DNA from: Oreocharis arfaki
Taxonomy: Eukaryota > Chordata > Aves > Passeriformes > Paramythiidae
Reading direction: 5' to 3'
NCBI GenBank assembly: GCA_013398015.1
Contig: VZRR01011618.1
Location: 496,001-560,000 of the forward strand
DNA length: 64,000 nucleotides
Shown: positions 27,491 through 39,700 of the stretch, piece by piece
Layout of the letters: every line of letters begins with the position of its first letter
Numbering within the stretch: position 1 is the first letter of the stretch
The notes under the pieces: model-generated
What the model was told of the DNA's origin: nothing
Seen by the model: the letters and a program-made list of their open reading frames with translations, nothing else
Database searches by the model: none
Program-made: the position numbers and the translations under genes

Positions 27491-30400
27491 CTCCCCCCAC
27501 AACAGCCATTTCAAGTGACAGAAGGAATTCTCCAGTGGCTTCAAATGGATTTTTTCTGCCAACACATTCCCTCTTCACTCTTAAAGTTTTGTCTCTCCTA
27601 TTTTTATAACTTTAAGGAAAATACTATGAACTGGTGATTCCCCAAAAACAAAGACACAAAGCGGAAAGAATAAAAAAGTCAATGTACATCAAGAAACACA
27701 ATTTGCAACACAGTGCCAAATAAATGCTCATTTGCCTTCAGTGGAGGTCAGTGAGGCAAGTCGTTGGGAACTATTTGTAATTACAGGTTGGTGAGATACG
27801 ATTGTGGCAGTTACGTGGCCTTTTACTGATGCCTTTTGCTCTAACTTAGCTCTGGAGATCTCACAAGAAATGGAAAACACCCAGAGATCTGCAGGTTCCC
27901 AGAGTGTATATTTAAATGTGTTCAAATAAGCCGGACTAATTTGTTTCCAAACTCCAAAATTTTATCTCCATAAAATCTGTGAAATATTACTACATACGAT
28001 CGGTGCATTGTGTGGGATGAATATCAGCAAGTCCCATTTGTGTCACATCTGGAAGTACATACATAACACATAAGAGAATATGATATAAAACTTCAGTTCT
28101 CCATTACTGTTCAGAGCAGACTTAACATACGGTAAAACAGAGCTTGGATTGCTCCTGATTTTAGCACAAACCTCCTGAAGCTTCCCTTGAAACCTGGTTA
28201 TCAATGTAAACTTTAAAAGGACAGATCCTAGAGCTCTTAAGACCAGGATATATATACAAAAAGCTAGCAAAGATACACTTCTTGCAAATATCATTTTGGA
28301 GGCATTGGTGAATCCAACCCGCAGTTTTTGAAAGCCTGAAGTTCACAATATTTCTTGAGGCTTCCAGCTGACTAAGTTGATCAAATGATCCCTATCATAT
28401 GCCAGAAAGGAAGGAGAAACCTTGCACCCCTGAACAGCCTTGTGCCTGGTTGATAGCTGGTGATACCTTTTGCTGATTGGAAGATGAGAAACAGAGGTTC
28501 GATTTAGGTACATTCACAACTGTAAGTACAGAGCACTTAAGATAATTTTGAAGTTTTCCATTACTGAGCATCTTATTCTGTTACTCTTACTGCTTTTACC
28601 AGGACACTATTGGTGCTTATCAAATTTATGCTTAACCAAACTTATTGGCTGAAGCCCACTTGCAATACTTCTCTGGGAGTAAACTTCCTGATGTGTTGTT
28701 TCCTCCTACGTATCACTGACCAAAGGAACCACTGCTATTTTCTCATTTCTGAGAGATGAGGTTTTTGGCCTGTTTAGGACTATTTATGACAGTGATTAAA
28801 AAAAGCAGGCCAGAAGAATGGCTACACTTAAAGAATACCTGTCTCAGTGACAGAAGGATATCTGGACTTAGTGGTGTGTTATCAAGGCACATATTTTAAT
28901 GCAAAGAATTACCTTCTAACGTGGAGAACTCTTGTGCTGCAATCAACCACTAGTCCTGAGCAGGGCACCCATGTACAGAAAAGAAAATGGAAACTCCTCG
29001 CTGCACCTCTGACTTCTCACTCAATCTCTGCAATGCTCACTGGGAGGGCATTTTCCATGTGGGACAGAAAAACCAGAAACCATAATTTCTGTGCCTTTTT
29101 AATAACACCTCTGTCCACAGCAACAGTGTCTATGTACATAAAGACTGCAGAACAGTAAGTTGGACTCTTGGCAGACATAACCTGGTGGAGCAGCTGAGCA
29201 TGTGGCTGTTACCAGCAAGAGCAGCTCTGCGGCTACAACTACACCAAGATCTAATGTTATTTTTACTGCACAGTGGCTGTTTAGAATTAGTAATTATGCA
29301 CATTTCTGAGGTTTCCTTTTTGCATGAAAAAAACCATAACAAACAAGGCAAACACTCAGCATCCTGCAGCTTGAAATACCAGGACATGGACTATAAGGGC
29401 TTTTACAACGTCCTGGGTGAGATCCATCGTGTAACACTGAGATTCTGTCAGAAAGTGAAGGACACTCCTCTCCTGCAGGCCTGGTGAGACTGTCAGACTC
29501 AAGGATGCAAAATAGAAGGTACATTAAAATAAAATTCCCTTTCCCTTTATCTATGATTCTTTTCTCCATTTTGCTGACAGCCTGGTACCTTTTGAATGCA
29601 GACATCCATTGACTCTACACCTTCAAGAAGTTAGCTTCTGATCCTGTGATTTAACCTTTAATGAGCAAAATAGGGGCAGTTTTCTGACATATTCACATTC
29701 ATTTAAATCTATACAACTGGACTTGCTTAGATCCAGGCCATGCTGGTAGAGTTTCCTCTTCAAACCAATGTTTCTCCTGAACAACTCTTTGCCTATAATA
29801 TATGCCAAAACCTTCTTAAATTAAGGCCATAAATTAAAATAGAAGAAATATGAATACAAAAAAAAATCTATTGCAGTCTTAAAAAGTAAACAAACTTTGT
29901 AATCTACTCCAGTAATGGGGAAGAGAAGAGAACTACACAAGAAGTCACCAGCTTTTCCCCACCATGGTGCCATCTCAGTGCCTCTAAAAAGCTCATTCTT
30001 GGAGGCTTAATTCTGACTTGTAGCAACTGACTCTATTTGTCCTAAACATCCAGCTGAAAATATGTTCTACATTACAGTATTGCACAGAGAGCCTTTTAAA
30101 AGCCTTGTGATCATTGAAGTTAAAAGTCTGATGAGTAATGTTGTTCTGTCTAAAGTATATGTCGTTCCCTTTGCCTCCTTGCTTTATTTTGAGACCGATA
30201 TACTTAAAATAGTTTTAAATAAATATGGAGATTATTATCCAATCTAAAAGATTTAATTTAGCATTTATATGGGTTTTAAATGCATGCCAACACTTTCCTT
30301 CATTTCAACCTTTGGCAACTGTTCACTATTCATGATTCCAAAGGCTGCAGACACATGCCTGATCATTTTAGGATATTTACAGTTGTAGCCAATAAAGACA

Positions 30401-33289
30401 TTGCTGATTTTAATTAAAGTTCTAATTGCTTTCTGAGACAACAACAAGAAATCCTGATCACATGAAATTGCGACTGGCTCCTTTAAGAGCTGGTGGCTGA
30501 GGACTGCCAGAAACAGCACTGTCCATCTCTTCCTATTGGGTGGGTATAAATAAATCCTAAATCATCACTCCTGATAGCATCAGTGGCAGTTTGGTAATCC
30601 AGCCCGATTGTAAACATCTTTCTTTCCAGAGAACCAGAATATGGATTGGACAAAGAAAAAAAGCAATCCATAAATTAACTGTTCTGTCAGTCTGTCCCTG
30701 CCTTAGGAAACTGTTTGCCAGCAGCTACGACAAACATAATATGTATTACAGCAATTCCTGAGGTGGAGTGGACAAATCAGGGCACAGGAACCCATGCTCA
30801 GTCATTTCCATGTCACCAGCTCAAGTCTATCCAATTTCTCCTGGAAGCAAAATCCCTGTGCTGCCTTAAGATTGTAGTATAGCACCCACATCTCCCAGAC
30901 TTTCCCAGATACCCTTACTTTTTGCTCTCATTTGGAAGACACCCCCCATGCCATTCATTTACAAGCCCACTCCAGCCATTACTGATATGGAAAACTCCTG
31001 CATTTTGGAAGCCACCCTTTCAGGTGCTTGGGCAGCTGGAAGCATGGCTGTAGCTCAGTCACCCGCCCGCAGGGACCACCAACAAGAGTCCTCCCAGCTT
31101 GACCCAGGCACCACAGGTGGATGGGAGGAGCCTTAGTGGCCTTGGGACAGTTCCTCCAGGCACACATCCATGACAGAAGTCACCAGGATGCCCAGGACAG
31201 CTGGTCCCATGCAGGCAGCCTTGGGTGCTTCCCCACACGGGGCCAGGCTGGGCTGCTGCGTGCAGGACGCTCCGTGCATAAATAAATGACTTCAGCCTCG
31301 GAGCTCTCTCCAGCACTGAACTGCTGGTTAGGAACATCCATCACCCGCTCAGCCAGGCTGTGACTTGACAGACCCTCCTGAGCCATCAGCTGCCATCTCT
31401 GCCTCAGAGAAATGGAGATTGTGCACCAGCTCTGCACCTATGCACCAGCCAGGGCCGTCTCACGGGCGCTGGTGACCACCCTGAGCACACTCAAGGGCTT
31501 TTGCTGCATGGAAAGCAAAGGTAATGTTTGGTTGCTTTTTATAGGCTTCCTTCAAGTCATTTGGAGAGCCACTTACACAGTTTACATATTTAAACATATT
31601 ACATCATTCTGCTGGGAAGATTTTACTCCTTGTTCATTATTACCACTGTATTCTGTAAAACAACAGCAACTTGGATATATCATTAGTATTTTGTGACAAT
31701 TAGACAAAACATTACAAGGTCTCTCTGTACAAAACATTTTCAGGTTCATCAAACATAACTGTGTGGGCCATGCCAAGAAACAGCCTTTTAATGTGGTTCT
31801 TGATGGGAGCTGTTAGCCTGTCTATAAATGCTTACCAAACCATCCCAATATAATTCTTCTCTGTGCTGAAATGTAAATACATTTGGTCTCTTCTGGGCAA
31901 CACAAGATATAAGCTCCTAACCACCAGCCAATAATAACATCGAGTTTTTGGGAGTGGAAATATGCTTACATAGTTATAATCAACAGCTGCTTTGTGAAAT
32001 GACCTGCCAGACATTAACACTGATGGGATGTTCTAGGTGTGATTATACAGCTACTTCAGGCAAGGAAAGCCCTGCCTAAGGGCTGCAGGAAGGAGCTTTT
32101 ATGGTCAGCAGTGACTGGTGAAGACAGTCCCACCCACATCTCTCAGTGATTAAAACCTCCCAACTCTTTCAATTGCTGACAACCTCCTTAGTTCCCCTAA
32201 AGCACCTTAAAGCTGTTTGGCTGCATTTCCCACTATTAAGTTATCCAGCACTGACTCTTTGCTCAAGACCTCCTGTATCTTATCGCATGTAAATCAAACA
32301 AAATTTCACACTAAGCCTTTTGACTTGCTGTAGTCTGCTCTGAGTGCCGATATGCACACTGCAAGGCAGCAGCAAACACTGCCTGCAAAAACCTACAGGT
32401 TTCCAAACCCTGTCATCATTAATGGAAATGCTGTAAATCCCACTCTGTTGCTCAGAATAGCCCATGATGGAACAGAAGAAGACCCTTTGTAACTACAGGC
32501 AATAAGCTTTTGCATTTCCTTAGTGATACCTTACAGCATTCCAATGCAAGAGAAGGATCTGTACGTGAGCTATAAAAGAATATCTGGTTGGAGCCACTCC
32601 TGTAACACAGATAAATTTTCACTGTTCAATTGCACTGGCATCTGAACATTACCTGTGCCAGGGAGCATCCCTGGTACACACAGTTCAGCGAAGTGTTCTA
32701 TGAACCAGTGGAGGGAAAAATTCTTTTGTGCCAAAAATAAAAATTAACCCACAGTCATCATAGCCAATCTTTATAAGGGAGAAAAAGGGGACTGATAAAT
32801 GAAAATTATTCATCAAATGCTGACAAGGCCTCATCAGTTATTCCCAATCTCAAAACTTATCATTTCCTACATAATTTTCACATTTTTGCCAAGTTCTGCC
32901 TGCAGTTAAATCCCCCATGCAGTTAAATCCCCTCTAGCCTGACTGATGTCAATTGGTTTACATGTGTTTAACTGGGAATGGGATTTTCCCCTAATGGCAA
33001 TGCCAGCAGAATGGAGTAGTGATCTCCTGAAAGTCAAGAAGACCCTTGGGATGCAGCACCGTGGACCCCATACCTGTTCTGCCCATGGAACTGCTGATTT
33101 CAATGACTGCTTCATAGCTGAGACCATGTATTGGCTACAGGAATCCAGGGGAAAGACCAAAGGCTAAAGTTGCTCTCTGTTTTCAAATCGAACAGGATAT
33201 ACACCAAATCAATACTGTATTCTTCATTTGCAGAGCATTTAAATTAGTATTCTTCAGAAGCTGTTGAGCTGCACAGGGCACGTAATAAA
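27491..33289. other. Gene-less unique sequence
   Basis: No exon, RNA gene or mobile element was recognised. Open frames are at most 103 codons and overlap on both strands. A GC-richer patch at about 31030-31510 has open frames on both strands but few CpGs, and no promoter or splice structure could be argued. Most of the rest is AT-rich unique DNA. Confidence 0.6.
32901..32932. repeat. 17-bp tandem duplication
   Basis: The unit TGCAGTTAAATCCCCCA (32901-32917) is followed at once by a second copy, TGCAGTTAAATCCCC (32918-32932), identical over 15 bases. It looks like a recent local slippage or duplication event. Confidence 0.85.
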
Positions 33290-33500
33290 ATCCAGGGTAA
33301 GTGATTGATAACGTACCATGCAGACCTCAAACTCCGGTGCATTAAATTGAAAAGCCCTTTAATTATACCTCACCTGCTATTATCTCCAAACTCCCAGCAC
33401 TGTAATGCAACATAGAGAATCTGTGGAGGATCCCCTTAATTAACCTGTTCATCAGCTTTTTAGACTGTTTGTTGTATTTTCATGTGCTGCTTTGACAATT
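33290..33500. promoter_or_regulatory. Candidate conserved non-coding element
   Basis: The block contains GTGATTGATAACGTACC (about 33301-33317), CCCTTTAATTATACC (about 33355-33369), a CACCTGC E-box and CCTTAATTAACC (about 33433-33444). Several homeodomain-like TAATTA or TTAATTAA cores thus fall within about 150 bp in a stretch without simple repeats. This is the texture of developmental enhancers, but conservation was not testable here. Confidence 0.25.
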
Positions 33501-33928
33501 ATTCATATTTTATGCTTCTGAAATATTGGCATACTCGTGCAGTCAAAAGCAAGCCCTAGGTGATGCAAGGAGAATCCCTCCATCAACTTCAACAGACTTT
33601 CAGGCAAAGCCTGAATACCTACAATTTCAAGCTGTATTAGCCAGGCATCTGGTTTATTCCTATATTTTTTGGGAATATTATTATGCACCTTTTTACACCG
33701 TCAGCTTATTCTGGAGATATCATTTAGCTGGTTTTGTACTTGAATGAACTTACAAATGAGGTATCTGCATGTCTAGATTAATATATAGGTATAAAAGCCA
33801 GAGACTAATTTTTCCAGCTCTAGCTGCAAATCACACTTTAGGTTCTGCATCAGTGAGGTGCAAACTGCTGCCCAAATAACTACAGCCCCAGTATTGCAAG
33901 CCCTGGAAATGGCTATTCATGTACTAGC

Positions 33929-33944
33929 AAAAAAAAAAAAAAAA
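33929..33944. repeat. A16 homopolymer run
   Basis: Sixteen consecutive A residues. No retroposon or processed gene copy was recognised upstream, so it is treated as a simple repeat. Confidence 0.95.
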
Positions 33945-35289
33945 TCTTGTGATTCACTGGCATCCAAGAGTTTTAGTGATGCCTTATGCATTATGCAATG
34001 GGTTTTTTTGGTGTTTATTCCCAGGGCTGAATGTATATTCATGACCTGGTAGCACTGGGGATCATCTACAGGTTGGCTGGATAAGAAGAAAAGGAGCATT
34101 CAGAGCTCTTTGTTGGCCAGGCTTTCCTTCAGATATCACTTGTAAAGCTTCAACAACCAAAAAGGCTGAGGTAGGCTGACAACAAGGATATTTGGAAATT
34201 CCTTCTCTATACCTTAGCAATGTTTAAGGTTGAGAAGTGGTGCAAGATCTACAACACATTTTGATTCGTTTGATAAAGAGACTTCTGTGAAGTTCCAGGA
34301 CCATTTTGCACGGACTCAAACAAAAAAGTCCATCTCTTGCAGCTTCTGACTGTGAGTGATGGGTAGCTGTCATCTTACATATATTAAGATTATGTTTCCT
34401 CCACCTTAAGTAATCTTTCATATTTCATTCCCTCTGGTTCTTTTCACTTAACTGCAGTAATGCCATGTATCTGTGTCAAAAATGCAAACAACTTTGGCAG
34501 ACCATAAAATGTCATCTTACTCCACCACAGAGAACTATTGGTAGCATGGAGATAAAAATCGTCTACACAGACTTCTACTGCAGTTCAAATTAATTGATGA
34601 ATTCTACCCAGTCAGTAAATTTTTCCATACTTCCTGATTGATTTGGAAGCTACATCACACTGAAGCTGAAACGCTGCTTGATAAAGATGAACTTTAAACA
34701 CAACCTCATGCTTTCTGTGTTAATGCACAACAGTATTATGCCAGAACCAACACCAAGCAAACAAATACAAATTTTTTAAAATTGTATTTGAAAAATTATA
34801 TAAAAAATTATTTAAATTATTACAAGATGGCTTTCGTTCTTTAACTATTTCATTTGAACTTACTCTGTGGTGCTTCTAAGGTATGTTTGGATTATTTACT
34901 TTTATAAGATAGGTCTCCTTTGGACAAAATTAAAGGCAATGGAGATGGGCAATCTTACAAATGACAAGGGTCCATGTTTTCTTACATTTCAAGGTAAGAC
35001 CAAACAACAGTCCATTAGCTCAATCCTGCTACTCAGGGACTAGGGAAGAAGAGATGCAAGTCAGATGTCCTACACAACTATACACTTTTAACACACTGGG
35101 TCCTACATCTGGTTAAGACATGTAGGTGCTTCTGAAACACAAAAAAAACCATGCAATTTACAATAAATCAAATCATAAAATTATATGAACTAAAATGTTC
35201 TGTCATTTTTATTCATTTTGGGGAAAAAAAATTACTCTCATGGCTTCAATTGTTTCGTGCTAATGTTGTCCTACAAGAAGTGATGCTGT
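33945..35289. other. Gene-less unique sequence
   Basis: No gene or clear repeat was recognised. The part at about 34770-34820 is strongly AT-rich. Confidence 0.6.
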
Positions 35290-35425
35290 TTCCCTAAGAG
35301 ATGCTGAAGTTCTCCCAGCTCCTCCTGGTAGCACTCCAATGACCCACACTGCTCAAGGCTGCAGTGCTGGACGCAGTGCTCCACAGCTTTACCTCACCAA
35401 GGACCTCATCGAGACCCCAGCTCAA
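35290..35425 (-). mobile_element. Decayed CR1 LINE fragment (antisense)
   Basis: The + strand reads like the complement of the non-coding or 3'-coding part of avian CR1 retrotransposons. The best stretch is GCTGGACGCAGTGCTCCA (about 35366-35383), which differs at about one position from the remembered antisense CR1 pattern and is followed by a CCTCACC segment at the expected place. The upstream part (GCTCCTCCTGGTAGCACTCCAATG-like, about 35317-35340) fits the preceding antisense segment loosely. No reading frame survives. Family and boundaries are approximate. CR1 is the main LINE of birds and reptiles and moves by reverse transcription from its 3' end. Confidence 0.5.
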
Positions 35426-35844
35426 ACTGTGTATGTTGCTTCACAGGATTTAAGTGTGATCAATGTGCCCTTTTGTCTAGTTTAAAATGCTTTTAAGCAT
35501 GAAATTTAAAGTGAGTATTACATGGTAAAAGTAATTAGTATCATGTGTGGAGTTGTAAAACAGATGATTTTTCTCTTGTGTATGCATTGGACAACATCTT
35601 CACATTTCTAAAAGTTCTGCCCTTAGGGAAGATTTGTTCGTAGGTCTCACGGTTATCCATTGCCATGGTTCTTTATATCTAAAAATAAGCTTGTTTAGAT
35701 GAAAAATATGTGTTTAGATCTTGGGATATGAAAATACCAGAAGCAATATTGAAACTTTTTCAGCTTTTTGACATTGGACTCTTGTTCTGGAAAGCCCAAA
35801 CTCTGGATATGCAACCAATGGGTAAATGAAACATGAAGCAGAAA

Positions 35845-35975
35845 ACAGAGACCTGAGGCCCACAAAACTTTATAGAGATTTGCCCACGGTCCAACAGGAC
35901 ATTTATAGCAAGGACAAGAACTGAACACAGACTTACTGTCACGTAGCATAAACACATTACCACTCTTTCTCCATC
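35845..35975 (-). mobile_element. Ancient MIR-like SINE (antisense)
   Basis: Read on the + strand, the block follows the complement of the MIR-type SINE pattern in order. ACCTGAGGCCCACA (about 35851-35864) comes first, then AGAGATTTGCCCACGGTCC (about 35874-35892), GACAAGAACTGAACACAG (about 35913-35930) and finally the tRNA-like head region ending near ATTACCACTC. The ordered match over about 130 bp makes chance unlikely although each piece is diverged. Such SINEs derive from tRNA and were mobilised by L2- or CR1-type LINEs early in amniote history. It is non-functional as a mobile element. Confidence 0.55.
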
Positions 35976-36407
35976 ATCTTATGCCTCTACTTCAGCTGAA
36001 AAATTGGCTGTAAATTTAAGCCAAGTTACAACAGCTGGAGAAATATACTGGTCCCTAGTTACTGCAAAACCTTGTGTCACAAATCTGACAGAAATCAGTA
36101 ACATCTTCTTTAATACGCCAATAGCTTTCTTGTTTACTCCTTCTTCCTGATCTCCAACATCTCCTAAGTTCACATGGGCTGGTTCAGTTCTTTAATATTA
36201 TTTGCATTCAATAGTGCTTATGCAAACAGTATTTTTAGTTAACATGCAATTTGGATAGGAATAGCATTCCAGATCTAACATATATCTTGATTACTTTAAG
36301 CTAACTGTACCCACAGGTTCTAAAATGCCAGTTTGGAAACTGCTCTAGGCACAAAATAATATGAGATCACTAATTAACTAGGAAGTTTTAAAAGAAGATC
36401 TGATTTA

Positions 36408-36528
36408 GGCCCTGATTCAGCAAACAAATAACATTAAGCATGAGTAACCCCATGGAAAACATGTGAAGTCATTGCATAAATCACACAACATTAAGTGCAC
36501 AATGAAAGCACCTTGCTGAAACAGGGCC
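36408..36528. mobile_element. Palindromic MITE fossil (non-autonomous DNA transposon)
   Basis: The element is bounded by inverted termini: GGCCCTGATTCAGCAA (36408-36423) and TTGCTGAAACAGGGCC (36513-36528), which pair with one mismatch. The interior is also loosely self-complementary (ATGAGTAACCCCATGG against a GTGAAGTCATTGCATAAATCAC-like partner), with AAGCATGAG and TTAAGTGC pieces. This matches, from memory, a palindromic MITE family common in turtles and found as old relics in birds. The flanks GATTTA (left) and GAATTTA (right) could be an eroded 8-bp target-site duplication of hAT type. It has no coding capacity. Confidence 0.7.
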
Positions 36529-36612
36529 GAATTTAAAGGTCTCGTATTCTCTTTAATGGAGTGTACTCCAACCAGCTGCCTGGTGTGTTGTGGTTTCCTC
36601 CTCTACGTTAGG

Positions 36613-36702
36613 GCAAATGGTCTGAACGCAGGGCCAAGAGCCAGGAATTCCTGCTCTCTTAATCTCCTTCTGAAACAATCTGTCTGAGTTTTGGATGAGT
36701 CC
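36613..36702 (+). mobile_element. Ancient MIR-like SINE fragment (sense)
   Basis: The sequence follows the head-to-core part of a MIR-type SINE: ATGGTCTGAACGCAGGGCC (about 36617-36635), then AGAGCCAGGAATTCCTG (about 36637-36653), a degenerate CCAGCTCTG-like part, then CTGTCTGAGTTTTGGATGAG (about 36680-36699) at the place of the TGTGTGACCTTGGGCAAG core. The tail is missing or unrecognisable. The tRNA-derived promoter boxes are eroded. Confidence 0.45.
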
Positions 36703-39700
36703 ACTAACAAGACTGCATCCCAGACTATCACTTGAAAAACGGGAAAAAAAAGTTTCTACTCAGCAACTTCCTCTACAAAACTTTGGTTAGGATCAATTAT
36801 TTATTTAAAGGTCTGTGTGATTCACTTTTAAGGTCTTCTAATACAACACATTTTCTACTGTCCCTAATCAACTTTCCAAAGTTACGCACCCTGCGTATCT
36901 CTTCATGTATTGGATTTTGGGGTTTTTAATTAATAAATGTCATTATTTAAGCACCGACATGCAGAGGAACAGTAACTGAGAAGCTGCTTTCCCACTGCAA
37001 ATATCTGGCACAAAAGGTTGATGAGTCCCTGAACGGGGCAGCCTGGCCAGGAGGCTGTGGCTGGCAGCCCTTTCAGGCAGACCTCGGCACACACCTGGTA
37101 CCAACCCCACCACATCAGCTCCGTGTTCTGCTGCTAGACACCATAAAATCAGCACCCACACTTGCCTGGGAGTGTGATCTCCTCACTTAATCTCCCCAAT
37201 ATCACCGACTTTTACTAAGCCTTACAAAAATAAGAAAGCGGAAATAAAGCCAAGAGGTGCCTAAGGAGATCTGACTTGCAGTTCCAACATCATACTCTAG
37301 TTCTTCCTCAGGTGAATAGTTCAGTGCTGACACTGTTCATCTCTCTGATTTTAAAGGAAATTACCAGGTAATGGCTTAACTGGCCACTACTGGATGCACA
37401 GCACAGCAGGAAATACCAAGAAAGGAAAATGAAGGGAAACTAAAGATCACTATATGGGTTTCTCTGATTTTACCTATCCTGGTGCTCCCTGTGATGCACG
37501 ATGTCCATAACTAGTGGGTGTTACTGAGACCTGTAACTTCGTGGAACAGTCAGAAAATGGGAAGCAGTAAGAACAGATGAGGAAGAGCAGTTTCTGAAGG
37601 AGGCTCTGATGTGAGGGATGAAGTTTAGAACAATAAGAGAATCCCGTTCTTTTTCTCTTTAGCAAATGAAGAACAGAGACCTTGCTGTTCATACGAGCTC
37701 ATGGCAGGGGCTGTGCAGCAAAAGGAAGGGAAATTTGGGCAAATAGGGGCCAGTGTGGAAAAAGCAAGTGTGGCACATACTAAACTAAGACATCTCTCTC
37801 ACTTAACTCCTTTCCTGGCCTCCCATATTCTTCAGGCAATGATACACTGAAAACTTTCAACAAGTCCACATTACTTCTCATAGAAGGTATGTTACCTGAC
37901 CACTGCACTGTTACCTGGTAATAAGCATGTTAAGAAAACGGAAGAATACCATCCGAGGCTTTGTGACAAAACAGTGCTGTCTTCTTAGCCATGACTTAGA
38001 CATTTTCAAATAGTATTTCCTGTACCATTCAGCTGATGCATTTTTTTTCTTACGGATTTTTACCTTGACAAATATTGCAGGGTCTCTGAACAGTGTCAGA
38101 ACAGTAACTGCTGGTACTGTATTTACCAGAAAATGCACTCCCACCACTAAAGGTGGAAGAAAGATATTTTTTAAATTGAGTTCCTGGGATAATATTTTTC
38201 AAAAGCACAAAAATGCTCACAAAACTACAACCTGCACATTATATTTTAATTTGGAGCTTCACCAAGACCTAACACTCACACAAGTGAAGAGGGGCAGAGA
38301 GAGTGAGACAGGCTTCCCTCCCATCCCTGCCTTTGAGGCTGACTTGAATTTATTTTGAATTCAGAAATCTGTCAGCTCGTTGTCTCACCCTGAGCCACTG
38401 GGAGCACAGGCGTGTGTGAGCTCCTCTGTGTGAAGGCAGCCGGGTGAAAATATTTTGCCTGATCTCCATATTTAGGGGTCTGTCATATTCCCTGAACAAG
38501 CTACAATTTCACTCATGACTGAAGAAAGCCGGTAGAGCCACACAAATGTAAGCAGCTACATAATGGCTGCATCTGTTTTAATTTTTAGGGGCTTTTCAAA
38601 TAATGATTGTTATTAAAACAAAGTGTATTTTGTCACAGATGCTCCCAACAAAGACTAATTGGCTGCACAATTACCAGGCTTTGGCTGAATGGGCGCTGGT
38701 GCAGAAAACTGGGTCTGCCCAGGGTCAGTGCCCTGGTGCCCTGCTTGCGTAGAGGAAAACCCAAGGGCCATGAGGAGCTCCTGGTTTAATCCCAAAAACA
38801 TAGGGTCAGAAATCCACCCTGCACAGCCAGGAACCACCAAGGAAAAAAGGCTTTGATCTGGCTCATTTCTGGGTTTTGATCTGAAGCTTTATGAGTGGGA
38901 TAGAAGACACTCTCCAGGTTCTGGAAGTTTTGGGAAGTGTGATGCCAGAGGAGGTTTGCCTTGTGAACCCACACTTTACACAGCCCTTTAAAGCAACAAA
39001 ACCCAGGAGCTGCCACAGGTCACTCTGCCTTGATCCTGAGAAAAAGAGAGAGCGAACCTGTGACCCTACAAGCCATTCTTTAGACTCATATCTACTCCGT
39101 CCAGAGCTTAGGATGAAGGGTTTCATTCAAACAAAGGTTTCTTTTTATGCTTTTAAATAATGATACCAAATCTTGTTCTCCCCTGAAAGGTCTCATCCAT
39201 TCCGACTGCATACGGTCTACATAACTGGAAGCCAGTATTTTTTAGACAAACATTGATCTCTGGGAACTCTCATTAGTTCAATGAGACCAAAACTCAATAT
39301 TCTCCAGAAAAGTGAGTGTTTAAAAAGAAATTTTCCTTATTTTTAATTCAGTATGATTTGTTCTTCTTTAAAAATGATTTTGATTATATTTCAGTTTTGA
39401 ATTCATTTCCACAAGATGCATAAGTTATTATTCTTCATTTTGACTGTGTCACTGGAAGCATTTCATTACATGATAAAAAACCCCACAAGCCTGTCTGGCC
39501 TCAGGGCAGAAATGACTGGAATGACATCTCTGTATTTTTAGTTCAAGAATTAAATGTGTATGGGCTGCAGCTCCAGTCCCTTGTGGCAGGCATCCTCCAG
39601 GAGGAGATGGCACAGCAAGCATCATGACAAAGGAAAGCAAAGCTGGTGATGGAAGGCAGGCAAGAGACTAACGACAGTCAAACTTCTCTGAATTTTACAG

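Noticed and set aside
31030..31510. GC-rich patch as a CpG-island promoter
   Set aside because: CpG dinucleotides are sparse and no exon or start-site signals accompany it.
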